A DNA stretch of 64,000 nt from Diploscapter coronatus (lineage: Eukaryota > Nematoda > Chromadorea > Rhabditida > Rhabditidae), in the NCBI GenBank assembly GCA_964036155.1, contig OZ038422.1:47515201-47579200 (forward strand), read 5' to 3'. Shown here in pieces: positions 1 through 12,500 of the stretch. Numbering within the stretch: the first letter of the stretch is position 1; every line of letters begins with the position of its first letter. Position numbers and translations under genes: made by a program. The notes beneath the pieces were generated by a model. That model did no database searches. It was not told where the DNA came from and worked only from the letters and a program-made list of their open reading frames with translations.

Positions 1-20
1 TAGTATATTTTGAACTACAG

Positions 21-50
21 CCTCTGCTCGCCGCCCTGCGGGAAAGTTGA
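21..50 (+). CDS. possible last exon of an upstream gene (partial)
   Basis: A short GC-rich reading frame follows an AG at 19-20 and encodes PLLAALRES before a TGA. Codon third positions look like those of the confident exons. It would be the terminal exon of a plus-strand gene that begins outside the window. The acceptor (TTGAACTACAG) is weak and the piece is too short to identify. A poly(A) signal AATAAA at 527-532 could serve this gene. Confidence 0.35.
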   Translation, partial: PLLAALRES

Positions 51-729
51 GCTGATAAGAGACCTATCAAAGATTCCAAGTTTCAAGTTTCTGAAAGTTT
101 AGATTTATCGAATCTTCCTAACAAAATCAATATGATACCCCGAAACGAGTACGTACAATTTTTCAATTCGAAAATGTATAAATTCCATTATTCTTATCAG
201 AAGGCCAGGAAAATCTAGGTTTGGCTTTATTTTTCTTTAAACCAAACCTGTTTTCTGGGTCAGTTCTACATATTTTTAGCCTCGTATGTTTGATCTTTTT
301 ATTTTGATCTTTTCAACAAACTCGGTGTGTGCCTTGTAATACAGTTATCCTCTTCCCTCTTTCACTGCGAAAACCAAGACCAATTAAGTCTGTTTAATTA
401 GCTCAATTGTGCTGAGCTAATTGATGTAATTATCTCCACTTAATTATACGCAAACGTTATTTTCAGTTGATTTCAATTCTGTGACCGAATTTTTTGACAA
501 TGATATAATGCGGGATTTCAGGAGCAAATAAAATGAAATTTTATGAAAAATTTGAAGAGTGCTTTTGCCTGCAAATTGTTCACCTTAACTATTGAACACT
601 CGCACCTCCGAATATCAATCCGGCATATCTATTTTGGAACTCTACGAGTGACCATTTCGCCAGAGGTGAACAATAGTTGTCTAAACCTTAGGGAAAAGTA
701 CTCGTTTTTCTTTATATTTTATTTTCCAG
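51..729. other. 3' UTR/intergenic stretch
   Basis: No coding signal is seen. It holds a perfect 10-bp-arm hairpin (396-405 with 413-422), several TAATTA motifs, and an AATAAA at 527-532. It ends in TTTTCCAG at 722-729, a good 3' splice acceptor with no matching upstream donor, so it is a likely spliced-leader addition site for the next gene. Confidence 0.5.
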
Positions 730-741
730 TCGAAAGTTCAA

Positions 742-3645
742 ATGGGTAAGTAGGGCGAAATTTCCTTTCCTTCTGCAATTTCAATGGATTTTGTAATTGC
801 AGCAGAAAAATCGCGTCGAATTCGCTGTTTTGTTGTGTTGTTGATACGGGTCTGTCAGTCTGTATTTATCAGTTTTCGTATTTCAACCGCGTTTCCATCT
901 TCCTCTTCCATTCGATTGATCTAATCAGCTATCAGCAGTTAGATGATGATCTTATCAGTAGTTTATCAATTAGACGGTTGACTTGATTTACAACGACGGG
1001 GTTAGTTATCACAGGCATTTTTACTCGGGCATCTTCTAACATGGGCCGAACATGGGCGGGTCGGTAGCGAATTAGTGAATCAGCAAGTGTCGGGGCGATG
1101 ATCTCTACCTATATTTTTCTAGACGCACATTTTCCCGGTTGTCATCCTTTTGGTGGGAAGAATTCGCGTGGTTGATTCATTTTTTCTTCGATAAGCGGCG
1201 TTCTCTAGTCTCAAATTAGACGATGAGGACTTCCGACTACCTCTCGCACATTCGTCGCATTTTTGTACATGGCAATTGCGAAATTGTCGCAACGCAAAAT
1301 TCCTTCGAGAAATTGGTATCTTTTCTGTGCATCGAGTCGACCTTCTAGAACCCATTCTTCTGCAGAAAAATCAATCTTCTTCGAGAATTTCATTGATATT
1401 CCGAAATTTTCCGACCTTTAAACAACGATTTTCCTTATCAAATTATCGAAATTTCGATCAAGATTTCAATCGGCAACTCAACAAATTTGATGCCAGTCAA
1501 TTGATTTATTCGGCAATTCGCACTCGCGCCCTTTGGTGGTTGATTGTCGCATTCGTCAGTAAGATGGCGGATCGGTCGGTTGGGTGCGAGAAAGTGCACA
1601 CCAAGCGGTGCATTAGTGCAATTTGATGTCGGTACGGGTGGTGCTCTAATTGGTGGGTTTGGTTTCGGCGGTCGCCTTGCTGGGACCGGCCTCGTCCGAG
1701 TGCGGCTTGAGCTGTTCCTCAAGCGAGTGCTATCCCCTACAAAATCATCGTATTGATTCGTTGACAAGGACGGGCGAGAACTCGTATAGATTTGATTCGC
1801 TACTCACTTGTTATGATGCCTGTGGTGCTTGCGACGAACGACGCCTTCGGCCATCGGCGCGCCCTGGTGAATCGGAGTCGTAGCGGGTATGTGAGCGACG
1901 AGCTGGAAGGTCAATTCTCATTTGATCCTATCGCGAAATTCGTACCTTGCGGACCTTGCCAGCGCTCTTCTCGCGCTCGATGGCGGTCTTCTCATCGTTC
2001 GCGATGATGCCGTTCAGCTCCACGGCGGTTAATTCGTCGCTGCGCTCGCGCTCTGCATTCGGTCCATGGCTCGACGCACCGGAAGAAGTTCCCGAACCAC
2101 CCGAAGAAGACGACAAGGACGAACCGTATTTATGCTGCGACGACGTGAACGCGCCTGAGTGTTGCGCCCTAAAAACTCGTCTATGAATTTGACGTTGGGG
2201 TACCCGAATCTGTCTGCTAGTACTTTCTTCCGATTTGGAAAGAATCTGCTTGCAGTCTCAAATCTCTACAATTTCTCTTGCTGTTGTTGGGTGCTGCTTC
2301 TCTGCTCGATGGCGCCGGCCGGCGTTGCTAATTTGGCCGTCGCAACGTCGCGACTCTCTCCTTCCCGTTGTTGTTGATTCTAAAATCGATAAATTATTGA
2401 TTTTCTGCATGGTTTTACGTTTTTTTTGCCAAGGGGTTAAATGAGTTGATTTTTTGGTTTTTCTCGGAATGAACCTTCTTGTAGACGTAGTAGCCGATGA
2501 GCGCAGCGGCGAGCATTCCGGTGAGAAGAGCGATCATGTTTTGATGAGATGAATGAAGTCTAGAACGGGGATTTTGGAGGTTTTCTTCGTCTTTCGGAAA
2601 TTTTCAACTTTTCTTTCTTCAGCTCACCTTCAAACAAGTTTTTATGCGAGCTAACCGTCCTGTTGTGGCGAGGATTCGGTAATGTAGTTGAGACTTTCGG
2701 GGAATGCATCAGATTTTTTAAGACTAGATTCCAATTCTGTATCTACCATCCCAGACTTGTGTTTTTTTCGATTTCGTTGAAGATTTCTGGAGTTTTTTTT
2801 GGATTATGCAATTTTTAGGTGGATATCAAACAGCCAAGAAAATGATCAACGTATTCAATGGACCGGTAGACCCGATGACTTTGGAGGTGATTTTTGAAAA
2901 TTTTTTTCAAGAAGACGGAGAAATTTCAGGAGTTTGCTGAAGAAAGAAAGAGCAGCGACGGTGATACACCAGTTTTTGACTCTAACGTATGAACTTTTAG
3001 AGATCTTTTGAAGAGTATCAAATTTTAGGTACGCAGAAGAGCCCAAGTGTCTTATACTGACGATGGAAGGAAGGTAAAATCTATCTTCTATTTAAGTTCC
3101 TATAAGACCCGGGGATCTTCTATTTCTAGATGCTAGATGGAAAGTTGAAAGAAACCGAGACCCCAGGAACAGATGCACTTTGGTCAACCACGATCACTAG
3201 AGGAGTCGCAAAAGAGTGGAAAGAACGAGCTCACGGAAACGGAATCAGAAGAGCGGTCAGATACGGTAAGTAATTTTCGGATGCAAATAAAGATGCTTCA
3301 TCTTGAATGAAGAGAACACAGATTTTATGATCATTGATACAATATTTGGTCGGTTTGCAAAAATTCATTGATTCAGAATTTTCTGAATATGCTTCATTCT
3401 TTCCAAAGTCAAGATCTTGAATCTTTGAACCGTTTCTTAGTGAGTGGCTTATCAAAGCGTTAAAAATAATAACTGCCCTCTTCGTTTAATGAATAATTAT
3501 AGTGAGCCACCTCGCCTACGAAATTCAAGTCGCCGTAAAAACCACCAGCCGGGAATACGGTACTTTGATACTCGTTCTACTGAACCTCGTGCTCATGGTG
3601 CTGTTTTTACAAACCTACAAACTTCCACCGTTCCAAACAAATTGA
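742..3645 (+). CDS. tail-anchored membrane protein, unidentified (150 aa)
   Basis: Six exons: 742-745, 2819-2886, 2930-2986, 3029-3073, 3130-3265, 3503-3645. The phases join into one frame of 150 residues. The N-terminal ~115 residues are hydrophilic and charged. One strongly hydrophobic stretch at about residues 123-141 (GTLILVLLNLVLMVLF) lies near the C-terminus, followed by LPPFQTN, the layout of a tail-anchored protein. I do not recognise the family. The first exon is a tiny SL-type exon: acceptor TTTTCCAG, then 12 nt of leader, then ATGG, then donor GTAAGTAG. It is separated by a 2 kb intron holding a minus-strand gene. If that exon is wrong, an in-frame ATG at 2842 is the next possible start. 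A poly(A) signal AATAAA lies at 3861-3866. Confidence 0.7.
1646..2537 (-). CDS. unidentified single-pass membrane protein nested in an intron
   Basis: Exons on the minus strand: 2537-2475, 2379-2270, 2168-1946, 1902-1808, then an uncertain last exon 1729-1646. The first exon encodes a hydrophobic N-terminal segment (MIALLTGMLAAALIGYYVYK), suggesting one N-terminal membrane anchor. The rest is hydrophilic: Gln-rich, then a Ser/Gly-rich tract, then a charged region (VELNGIIANDEKTAIEREKS), then a basic RRKHHRHH stretch. Splice phases agree through exon 4. The exon-4 donor leaves two bases, while the most coding-like frame of the last exon (HSLEEQLKPHSDEAGPSKAT, then stop) needs none, so the 3' end is unresolved. 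No family is recognised. It lies wholly inside intron 1 of the plus-strand gene at 742-3645. Confidence 0.5.
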
Positions 3646-4745
3646 GACAGTATGCCTGTAAATACGCATAACTTTATTATTTGGTGCTCAAATATTCCTT
3701 GTTGTAAAAATCTGGGTTTGCTTTTTCCTATATATTTGGAGTGCTTCAAATAAGTACTTTGAAGCCATTTTCATTTTTCGAAAAGTTAATAACTTTCGCA
3801 CAAGTTATTCAATTTTCAGTGATTGTATTCTAGTCTCGTGTCTGATTGTAAGACGTGGAAAATAAAGAAATTTTGGATGTCTCAAAATTTATGGTAAAAC
3901 ATTTAGTTCTATCTTTAGCAATATTGTTTATTTTTATTCTGATTAAAACAATGTTCAAACCCTACTGTAGAAATGCTCACGCCATAATATTTTGAGCTTT
4001 CATGCAAGCATAATTTCTGTGTCTTGTTCGCTGCTTGTCTCGCATTTTCTCCCGTGTTGTTTTTATCCTCAATACGCCGTAAACCTCTAGCCGCCTTCAT
4101 TTCATCGATTTATTCTTGCAGCCGGCTGTTTCAGTTCTCGTCTCATTTTATTGTCGTCTTTCGTCTCTCTCTATTTCCCCTGTTCTCTAACCCAACAAAC
4201 AACCCCGCACTTTATTCTCACTACGCATATCAAACCGACAAAACTCGAACTTTCGTTCTTCAACCTGAATTTCGGACTTGCTCCAGAAAGGGGCGTGACC
4301 TATATTCTAATTTTTGCAAGGAAAGAAACTTATCGATCCAGCCCCCTTTTAGTTGAAGAATAACCTTCCTCAGTATGACGATGTTTATACTCTGCTTTCC
4401 AAAATCCTTTAGTTATACACGTGGCGCAAGCTTGCTTTCGAAATTTTCGTACTTTTTCCAAATCGAATTTCTAGTCAACTTTATTAACGCGCTGACTAAC
4501 GTTACTCGTGAGAGCTGATCGTAAAAGTTTAGATCGTTATCATTATTTTCTGACTTCGCCTCGAAAATCGTCGAAATTTCTCAAATTGCCAATCTTTTTT
4601 TTTTTTATCTAAAAAGCTCTTAAAATCTGTCAACAAACTCGCGTTTTACGTATTTACTTGGTTTTCTTGTATATTTCTCGATTTTTAAAAGAATTTTCTA
4701 TTTTTAGACTTCAAAAGCTCACTAAAAGCGAACAAATCGATCAAA
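3646..4745. other. intergenic: 3' UTR then TMBIM6 upstream region
   Basis: AATAAA at 3861-3866 ends the upstream transcript. No convincing exon was found in the rest. It is T/C-rich from about 4100 to 4350 and T-rich before the TMBIM6 start. Confidence 0.5.
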
Positions 4746-7057
4746 ATGAACCGTTTCTTCACTCGTTCTCGTTCCGGAGACGAGAGAGAGCCCAACATCT
4801 TCCAGAACATTCAGAACACCTTCGCGGGACTTGATGTCAATCTGTAAGCTCGAGCAAATTGATGCTATTCTGGGAAATTCTGCAACAACTATTTTACTAT
4901 AAGGGTCTTGAAATACGTCATATTTTAACGAAAAAATCAATAATTAGTAAAACTCGAAGACTTTTATCCTATAATAAGCTTTAGATATGCCGTTTTTGAG
5001 CTTATAAAAATTTTCAGGGAGAAACCGGTTCTGAACCATCTGAAGAATGTCTACGCGACGGTGGCTGCCGGAGTCGGAGTCGCCACTCTCGGAGCCATGA
5101 TCCACCTCTTCACCAACATCCTCAGGTAAAATAAATGGCTGAAAGGTACTTTGTACCAAAAATGAATACTTTGTTACCAAAGACTAGATAATGTGGGAAA
5201 AGATGATAAATGGCGTTTGGTAACAAAGTACCTTCAACCAAAAGAAATCGATTCTTAAAACCGCCTGCTAAAAACGGAAGATTATATTTCGGACTGCTTT
5301 AACCCCTTATCCTTTATCATAAGACGAGAGAAATATTTTTTTTGCAATTTTGAAAATCCAATTCACTTTGTTACAGTAGACTGCTTCCCGTAATATCTAC
5401 CTGTTTATGAATTCGATTTCACAAAGTCAAAAATTATCACCGAGAGATTCGAGATAATTATAGCCTCTTAAACAGCTTGCATGCGTTGTTTACAGAGGAA
5501 CTTACAATTACTCGCTTCAAAAGGAACATAATTTGCACCTGACTCTGATAATAGACAGGAATGTTCGCGAGGCCTTGGAGAAAAAAGCGCGACGAAATAG
5601 TGCACCGAGGCCGAGTCCTATTGCGTCATATTGGGAATTTTAATATGACTTTCTGTATTCCATCCACTTTTTGAGAAGAGAGTAAGGGAAAAGAAAAAAA
5701 GTGAGTATGGAATACAGGAAGCCTATTAACATATTTTTCTCTTTTCTGTCTGTCTGAAAAAGGACTCGACCGCGGTCCCTGAGAGGGGAGGCAGAAAATG
5801 AATAAAAAGATTTTTTAAAGTAAAAATGATATATAATATTTTTAAAAATCTGTAAAAGCAAAAGATAAATTGAATTTAGAAAAATATAAATTCTAAAAAA
5901 TTCAGAGCCAACTTCTTCCTGACTCTGGCCAGCATTGGGCTGATGTTCGCTCTGATCTCGACGCCCCACACCCGCGAGAACCAGAAGAAGCGTCTCGGCT
6001 ACTTCCTCGCTTTCTGCGGGCTCAATGGTAATTAAGATAATTAAAGCAGTCGAGTCAATTAGATCGATTTAACTAGGGTACTTATCCTAGACTCAGTTAC
6101 TCGAATTATCTTCTTCCACAAGGCATACCTTTCGTTATTTCTTGCCTCTTTTGAAAGATTAATTATCTCGTTTGTATAGTAAAGAAACCTAATTAGTTCG
6201 AAGTTAATTACCCTACTTATCCATTCAAATTACTCAGGAATCAGCATGGGTCCCCTCCTCGAGCGAGTCATTGCTATCGACCCCTCGATCGTTCTGACGG
6301 CCCTCCTCTCGACCACGATTGTGTTCGGATGCTTCACGATGGCCGCCCTCAAGGCTCCGACCACCAAGTTCATCCACCTCGGAGGTAATTTTGGAAAGTT
6401 TTGAAACTTGGAAGAAAGCAAAATTTTAGGCACCCTCGCCTCGGCTTCTCTGATTCTCCTGTTCGCTGTTTTCTTCGTCAACTACCAGATCATCCTCTGG
6501 GCTGGTAGGATTTTTTTTTATTTTCAGAAAAAGTGTTGTACTTACACTTATATAGCGCAGAAAATCTGAATTTCTAGAAAATGTTGAATGTTTAGAAAGA
6601 AAATAGAATAATATTTCCAGGACTGGCCCTCTCGATCGGTTTCGTGCTGTACGACACGCAGATGATCGTGGAGAAGTCGCGCATGGGCGATAACGACTAC
6701 GTTTGGCACGCCGTCGAGATCTTCATCGACTTCGTCAACATGTTCAGGTATGAATAACAGCGGTTGTTGTCGACAGCAAAAAATGTCTATTGCTGTCTGG
6801 ACCAGTCTTTCGAGCGATCGTCTTTTCAATAATTCGCAAACATTGTTCTGTCTCGTTTTAATTTTGTATTTTTGATGCGTATCGGTATAGCAGGTATCTA
6901 ATAAATTTAAAAAAAATATATATATATATATATATTATTTTCTGAGTTATAATTTGTTCTTCATCACTTTTCCAAAAATTATTACAGATACATCATGATC
7001 CTGCTGGCGGACAAGGAGAATCGCAGGGAGAACGAGAATCGCCGCAAGAGAGACTAG
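4746..7057 (+). CDS. TMBIM6: Bax inhibitor-1 family protein (TMBIM6-like)
   Basis: Seven exons (4746-4843, 5018-5125, 5906-6027, 6238-6384, 6430-6504, 6621-6747, 6988-7057) give 248 residues, close to the ~240 of the family. A soluble N-terminus of ~40 residues precedes about seven hydrophobic segments. Family landmarks are visible: SIVLTALLSTTIVFGCFT, a pattern very like human TMBIM6; FVLYDTQMIVEK; GDNDYVWHAVEIFIDFVNMF; and a charged Lys/Arg/Glu tail. BI-1 proteins sit in the endoplasmic reticulum membrane, limit cell death and ER stress, and behave as calcium leak channels. The assignment is from sequence memory, but the landmarks are strong. Intron 2 holds a small inverted repeat (about 5142-5160 with 5213-5232). 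A mobile element follows 185 bp after the stop. Confidence 0.93.
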
Positions 7058-7242
7058 AAGCGCCATCCAACTACCACTTGACCACATAGCCAAATTATAT
7101 CTATCTTATCTATAAAACACTACTTGAAATTCCAGTAGAAAGACAATATTTATCTCGTGTAGCCACTTTTGTCCTTTCTTCTGCATAAATCAGAAGCTCT
7201 TTTCATTGCAAGCGAGTTGTATTTATTTTTATTCTATATGTA

Positions 7243-9120
7243 GGGACCGCCAAGCCCCGCCCCTTTGCCTTGATTCAATATTGTCCATAGTTGATACCCT
7301 TCCAATTATCGAAAATATTTCTTGTTTTACTTTTGTTTTTAATAATTTATCGATACCTACTATACAATTCGATACCGCTCTTTCACGTGGTGATATCGAT
7401 TTATTGATTTGAGCGCGAAAAAAGTCCGTAATTGCGCGTCAAATGTTGTGCAAACAGGAAAAAGCCTATAAATCGAGTTTTGAAAGTTGCTCCAGCAATT
7501 TTTTTATAGAAGTATTTAATTTCAGCAAATATCTATCAAAAGACACCAAATTTGTCAAAATCCGTGCTAGCGAAACTTTTCAAATTGACTTTGAAATTGC
7601 CAAATACTAGCTATTATGGAAACTCAAATTTCTAACTCAGCAACAATGGGATCGATATAATTCTTTCAAAAATATAAATTTTGACTCTTTTAAAATATAT
7701 AATTGAAAAAAAAACGAATGAAAAAATTTTTTTTAAATTAAAAAAAATAATTTTAGATAAAGGCGCATTTTCCCCTTTGTAAAAATGGCTTGCAAAAAGC
7801 TTATTTCGCAATGCTCCAGTTATTTTACTTCATTTTTACATTAATTGAGACTAAATCTTGCTTTCCTGAAAAAATCATCAAAATCCGTGCTAGCGAAACT
7901 TTTTAATCAAACAAAAAAGTAGCCAAACGCGAGTTTAATGCTTCACATGAATAAGGGAGTGTATTTGTAAAACCCGAACAATTGTCCGCATTTCAGAAAA
8001 AGCCCTTCAAATTGGGATTTGACCATAGAGGTGGGTACTCCTATGGGTCCTAGTCACAAAACCGAGAAAACAAAGCTCTGTTCTCACAACTAGGCGGAGC
8101 TATGCTAATTTGAACATCGCGACTTATATGAACAAATGCTCGTTAGATGGCACAAAGAAAACTTTTTTATTTTATATCGAATTCGAAAAATCTTTTCGGG
8201 GTATAGCAGTTGAAGGACAATACTTCATTTTTGCTTTCTAGAGTACCGTGCTATCACTTTATCATGTTACCATATGGGTCCATGGTATACCACCCATATG
8301 GTACCCGAGTAGTACTATATCAAGATGGATATCAATCGACTCGAAATTGACTGGAGAGTAATATTCGAGTTCATTTCTATCAATTTCAGCAAGTGGTTTC
8401 ATTATATCATCATTGTAATTGGTCATAATCACCTGCTGAAAAAGACCAAAAATGGAGTAACTTCAAATGACCATAAAAGGTGATAGACTAATCTATTTTT
8501 CAAGCGGTTTTCAACATATTATTCAGCTCAATAAGGGCTTTCGTTTGGTATATAACATGATGGGTCTTATTTACCAAATGGTAACTTGACCATATGAGTC
8601 GCTACCATTTGATACCATACCATATTTGGTATCGTTCGACTCCAAATTGAATGGAAATAAATAATAGATGTCTCTAGCTTCCAATTTGAGCCCACATTTT
8701 GGTAGACTATCTATGAAAATATTCTCGTATCATTTTTTTGAAAGTTGACATTAAATTTTGGTTTTTTGGGTACCACTCCCATACCATAATAGATAACCAT
8801 GAGGTGTCTTCACAAAAGTTGCTCAGTTTTTCAAGGGCTATCGATTGGTGTATAATATGTGTCAGTTTGTTCGATATTTCAAAAATCGCTCTTCTTTTTC
8901 CCTCTTTGCGATGCCTTTGCAGTTAGGCCACGCCCCTTTCCCTTGTCCACGAAAAGGAGCGATTTTTCCGATTTTTCGCGTTAAATTTTATCAAATTTTT
9001 TATCAGTGACGTATTTTTTCGCGGTTTTTTCGGTGGGGATGGTTAGAGGGGCACCTCAGTCCCTGAAAAATGTAGAAAACATAGTGCCCGAGTGAATTTG
9101 GCAAAAGGGCTGGCGGTCCC
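7243..9120. mobile_element. TA-flanked non-autonomous DNA element, copy 1
   Basis: The element starts GGGACCGCCAAGCCCCGCCC and ends in GGGCTGGCGGTCCC. That gives short terminal inverted repeats (GGGACCGCCA) directly flanked by TA on both sides (7241-7242 and 9121-9122), the target-site signature of Tc1/mariner-type insertion. Both ends match a second, inverted copy at 14077-15043. No open frame above ~70 codons looks like a transposase, so it is non-autonomous. The interior holds repeated CCATATGG/ATGGTA words (about 8260-8650). Confidence 0.8.
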
Positions 9121-9518
9121 TATCTATATGGAAATAAACGTATTGTTCTAAAATTACGGTGTAAAATAAGTTTGATTACGATAGAAGCACTAACAAAAAC
9201 CGGTCCGTTTATATTTCTCCGAGTGGCATTTCCGTCCTGCGTTTAGCGCTGTATTTTTCCCGCTTTTCAAACCATTAGTTTATTTTCGATTTCCTTCTCG
9301 TTTCCACGCCATTTTTTTTTCCGTATTTTCTTGCTTTTTTAAAAGAATCTCTAAGATTCTAGAACTTCCAGAACACTTGAAATTCGAGAATTTCTGAAGA
9401 CTTTAAAAATTCACAATTTTATTTTTGAAAGTCATGTGTTTTTCAGCGGGTTTTTCTGTGAGTGTTTTGTTCTGGAAGTTCTCGATTTGTTCTAGAAAGT
9501 TTCAGGAAACTTTGCAAA
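9121..9518. other. gap between element copy 1 and the F-box gene
   Basis: Contains AATAAA at 9133-9138, probably the original TMBIM6 poly(A) signal. A T-rich stretch leads to an acceptor TTTCAG at 9500-9505, 13 bp before the F-box start codon, a likely spliced-leader site. Confidence 0.45.
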
Positions 9519-12500
9519 ATGGACGCGATGTTCTCGGCCGACTTTCTCGAGTCGCTCCTCAGCGGCGTCGATCTGACGAGGTAGAAATTTTAAAAGTGGA
9601 CTTTTCCAGAATTTTGAACTTAAACGAACATTTTCTGGAGCTTCTAGAAATTTTCCAGAGCCCCTCTGCTGTTCGACGTGTTCCCCGAAAGCCATGCGGA
9701 GGAATTCACTTTGGACAAATTCCCCAAACCAGTTCTGGTCAAAATCGCCGAATTCGTGCCACTGAAAGGTAAAATTAAAGTTTCTTGAACTTCAAAAATA
9801 ACTTTCAACTTCGGAGAAAAACTTCAACTAAGAATTTTCAACTTTCAAAATCACTTCATGATTTTCAGAGAGAGTCAAGAATCTGTCTGCGGTCTGTTCC
9901 AACTTCCACTCAGCCGTCAAAGAGTCGGTCACCGCGGTGAATTTCTACAAGGATGGACTGGTCAGAACTTTTTTCTTGGATTAGGAAAAAGCGAAAACGA
10001 CTTAATATTTTTCAGGACACCCTTTCGGACTCGCAACTCAAGTACTTCCTAACGGTATACGGGTCAACCGTTAAGCACCTCAACTTCGACCTGTTTCGGG
10101 CCTCTAAGGCTGAGGTTAAAGATTGAAAGATTTCAAAATTTTACTAACTCTACAGAAAGTATTCCCTAAAGTTTCTTCAGTAAATCTTCCAAAAATGTAT
10201 TTGCAATAATTTTCTAAGATTTCGAAAATTTTCAGGAATGTTCCCAGTGGAACTGGCGCCAGACGGTGCTGGACTGCGTGGCGCTGTGCAGGAACGTAGA
10301 ACAGATCACGGCTATCGTCTGCAATCGGCACAGGGTCAGAGACAACGACATCATGAAGGTAGATTATACAAATTTGATTAGTTTCAAAATTTCCTAAATT
10401 CATTGCTAACCTATTCAAAGTGTTTGTCTCAGAGCTTTGGGGAATTTACAAAAGAATTATGTTTCAAACTATTGAAAATTTATAGATTATTGCTTGTGTA
10501 AAATTGATAGTTCAGAAATTTCTTCGCTAAATAATGAGTTAATCAAGAAAAGATTGTGTGTCCCGAAATTTCAGTTTGTTTTAGCATAGAAGAAAATAAA
10601 TAAAGATAAAAAAGAAATTGACTATTTTTGCAGCTCCAATCGCACTGCCCTCAGCTGAAGGCGCTCGTGGTCGATGGCTACTTCATCAAGGGTCACTCAT
10701 TCAAAATACACAATCTGTGGCGGGGCCTCGAGAAGCTGCAAATCGACTTTTGCTACAGATTCTCCGCAAGCAATTTGCTGTTTGCGATGAACCTTTTCAA
10801 GAATCTGAAGGTTTGAGTTTTCTTCAAAAATTCTGAAAAATATCAAAACGGGCTTTATTTGTTTTTTTTTAAGAAGATAGAATAAGACAATTTTTTGAAG
10901 AAAATGAATAGAAAAGATGAATTTTTTCTCTAAAAGTGATTAAAATTTAAAAAATGCAAACTTTCAGGTGCTCCACTTATCGCAGCCAGTGTTTATTTCA
11001 AATTCTGCCGTGGAGGCGATCGTCAACATGCGGCAGCTGCAGGAGTTGTCCCTGATCGCCTCTCCAGATCTGAAGTTTCAGGAGGGTGCGTTTTGAAAAA
11101 TTTTGCAATTTTGTTAGAAGTTCGAGAAAATCTATCCTTTAAGAATTTTTGGAAAGTGAAATTGCCTTGAAAATTTAAAGAAGTTTAACTTCGAGAATTT
11201 ATAATTTATTCTTCCAGATTTGACTTCGACCGGCCTGAGCCAGCTGCGTTTTGCCAGATCACTGAAACTGCTGGCACTGGACGGGGTTTCCGTGGTGGAC
11301 GACGAATTTCTGCAGGTAGGTTTCAGAAAATCATCAAATGTGAAAAATTTGAGGGAATGTTTGATAAAGCTAACCAATTTTAATAGGAAATGATTCAAAC
11401 AAATTTCATATCAGAAAGGTAAATATTGATGTGTTTGGTACTGGTAGTATTTTTCATTTTCTAAAAAAAAATGTCTCATTGGAAAGTTCCACAAAGGGAT
11501 GATAGTTTGGTTACTTTTGATGCGTTTTAAAGAAAAAAATACGTTTCGAGAAAATCCTTCACTCGAAGTAGAGACAGCGATTATGATTTCTTCTATCTTG
11601 TGTTTCATTGTTCAAAGATGTTTCAAGATATTCCATATCCAAACTTGCTTATGAGGAATGTTTTCGTATTCCTTTCTTTACTCAGTTTTCGAAAATTCAA
11701 TAATCCCCAAAAATAATTCCAGACCTTCTGCCAGCCCTCGTCGCCTGTGGTTTCCACCCTGAGGAGCCTGTCTCTGGCTTTCTGTCGCAACTTCACTGCA
11801 CACGGAATTCTGCATCTGGTGCATTTGAAGTTGCTCGAGAATCTGAATCTGGACGGGGTCACTCAAGACGTCGGGCCGGGGTTGACGCTCGTCTCCCAGA
11901 AGCTCAACTTCGAACGGGTATGGTATTTTAAGGGATTTACTCTAGTTTCGGCTCATCAAATGTTAATATTTTACGGCAAAAATTTGTAAGTTTCAACATT
12001 TTGCCTATTCAAAAATCATTATCTAGTCTTTCGATGGTCACATTGTTGACACTTCTTTCCTGAAAATATATCAAAATTACACTTGAACTCTATTTTTCAA
12101 ATTTCAAAAATAATTTTTTTTTAATTTGTCTCGTAAGGAGATGCAAAGAAAACTACTTAGAAATACCGCTCTTTAAAATTGCAGCTCTATCTGGCCGAGA
12201 AGACGTGCATCGACCCTTCCACCCTACTGAAGATCGTTATCGAGAACCCGAAGCTGAAGTTGCTCGATCTGACCGACAACCACGCGGCTGTCGACCAGTT
12301 CACTGCTTTCCAGATTGTAAGCAATTTTTACAATGCGTTCTTCACGATAAGCTTCTGTGATGGCTACGTTTAAAACTAGCTCCGATTTTTAAAATCAATC
12401 CACATTTTGATTTTAAAGGACGTCTTTTCGAAAAGAAAACATAAGATTTATTCTCACAAAACTTCATTTTGATGAAAAAGTACCTTTTTCCTACAATGCA

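Noticed and set aside
543..749. 68-codon plus-strand open frame before the tail-anchored gene
   Set aside because: It ends across the TTTTCCAG acceptor and the ATGG mini-exon in a different frame; composition is non-coding.
1438..1767. 109-codon Arg/Pro-rich minus-strand frame as an exon of the nested gene
   Set aside because: It can be reached in phase with a GATAG acceptor, but it uses rarer Arg codons and overlaps the more coding-like HSLEEQ frame. Kept only as an alternative.
4024..4356. 110-codon open frame upstream of TMBIM6
   Set aside because: Low-complexity Phe/Ser/Thr composition, no splice context and no recognisable domain.
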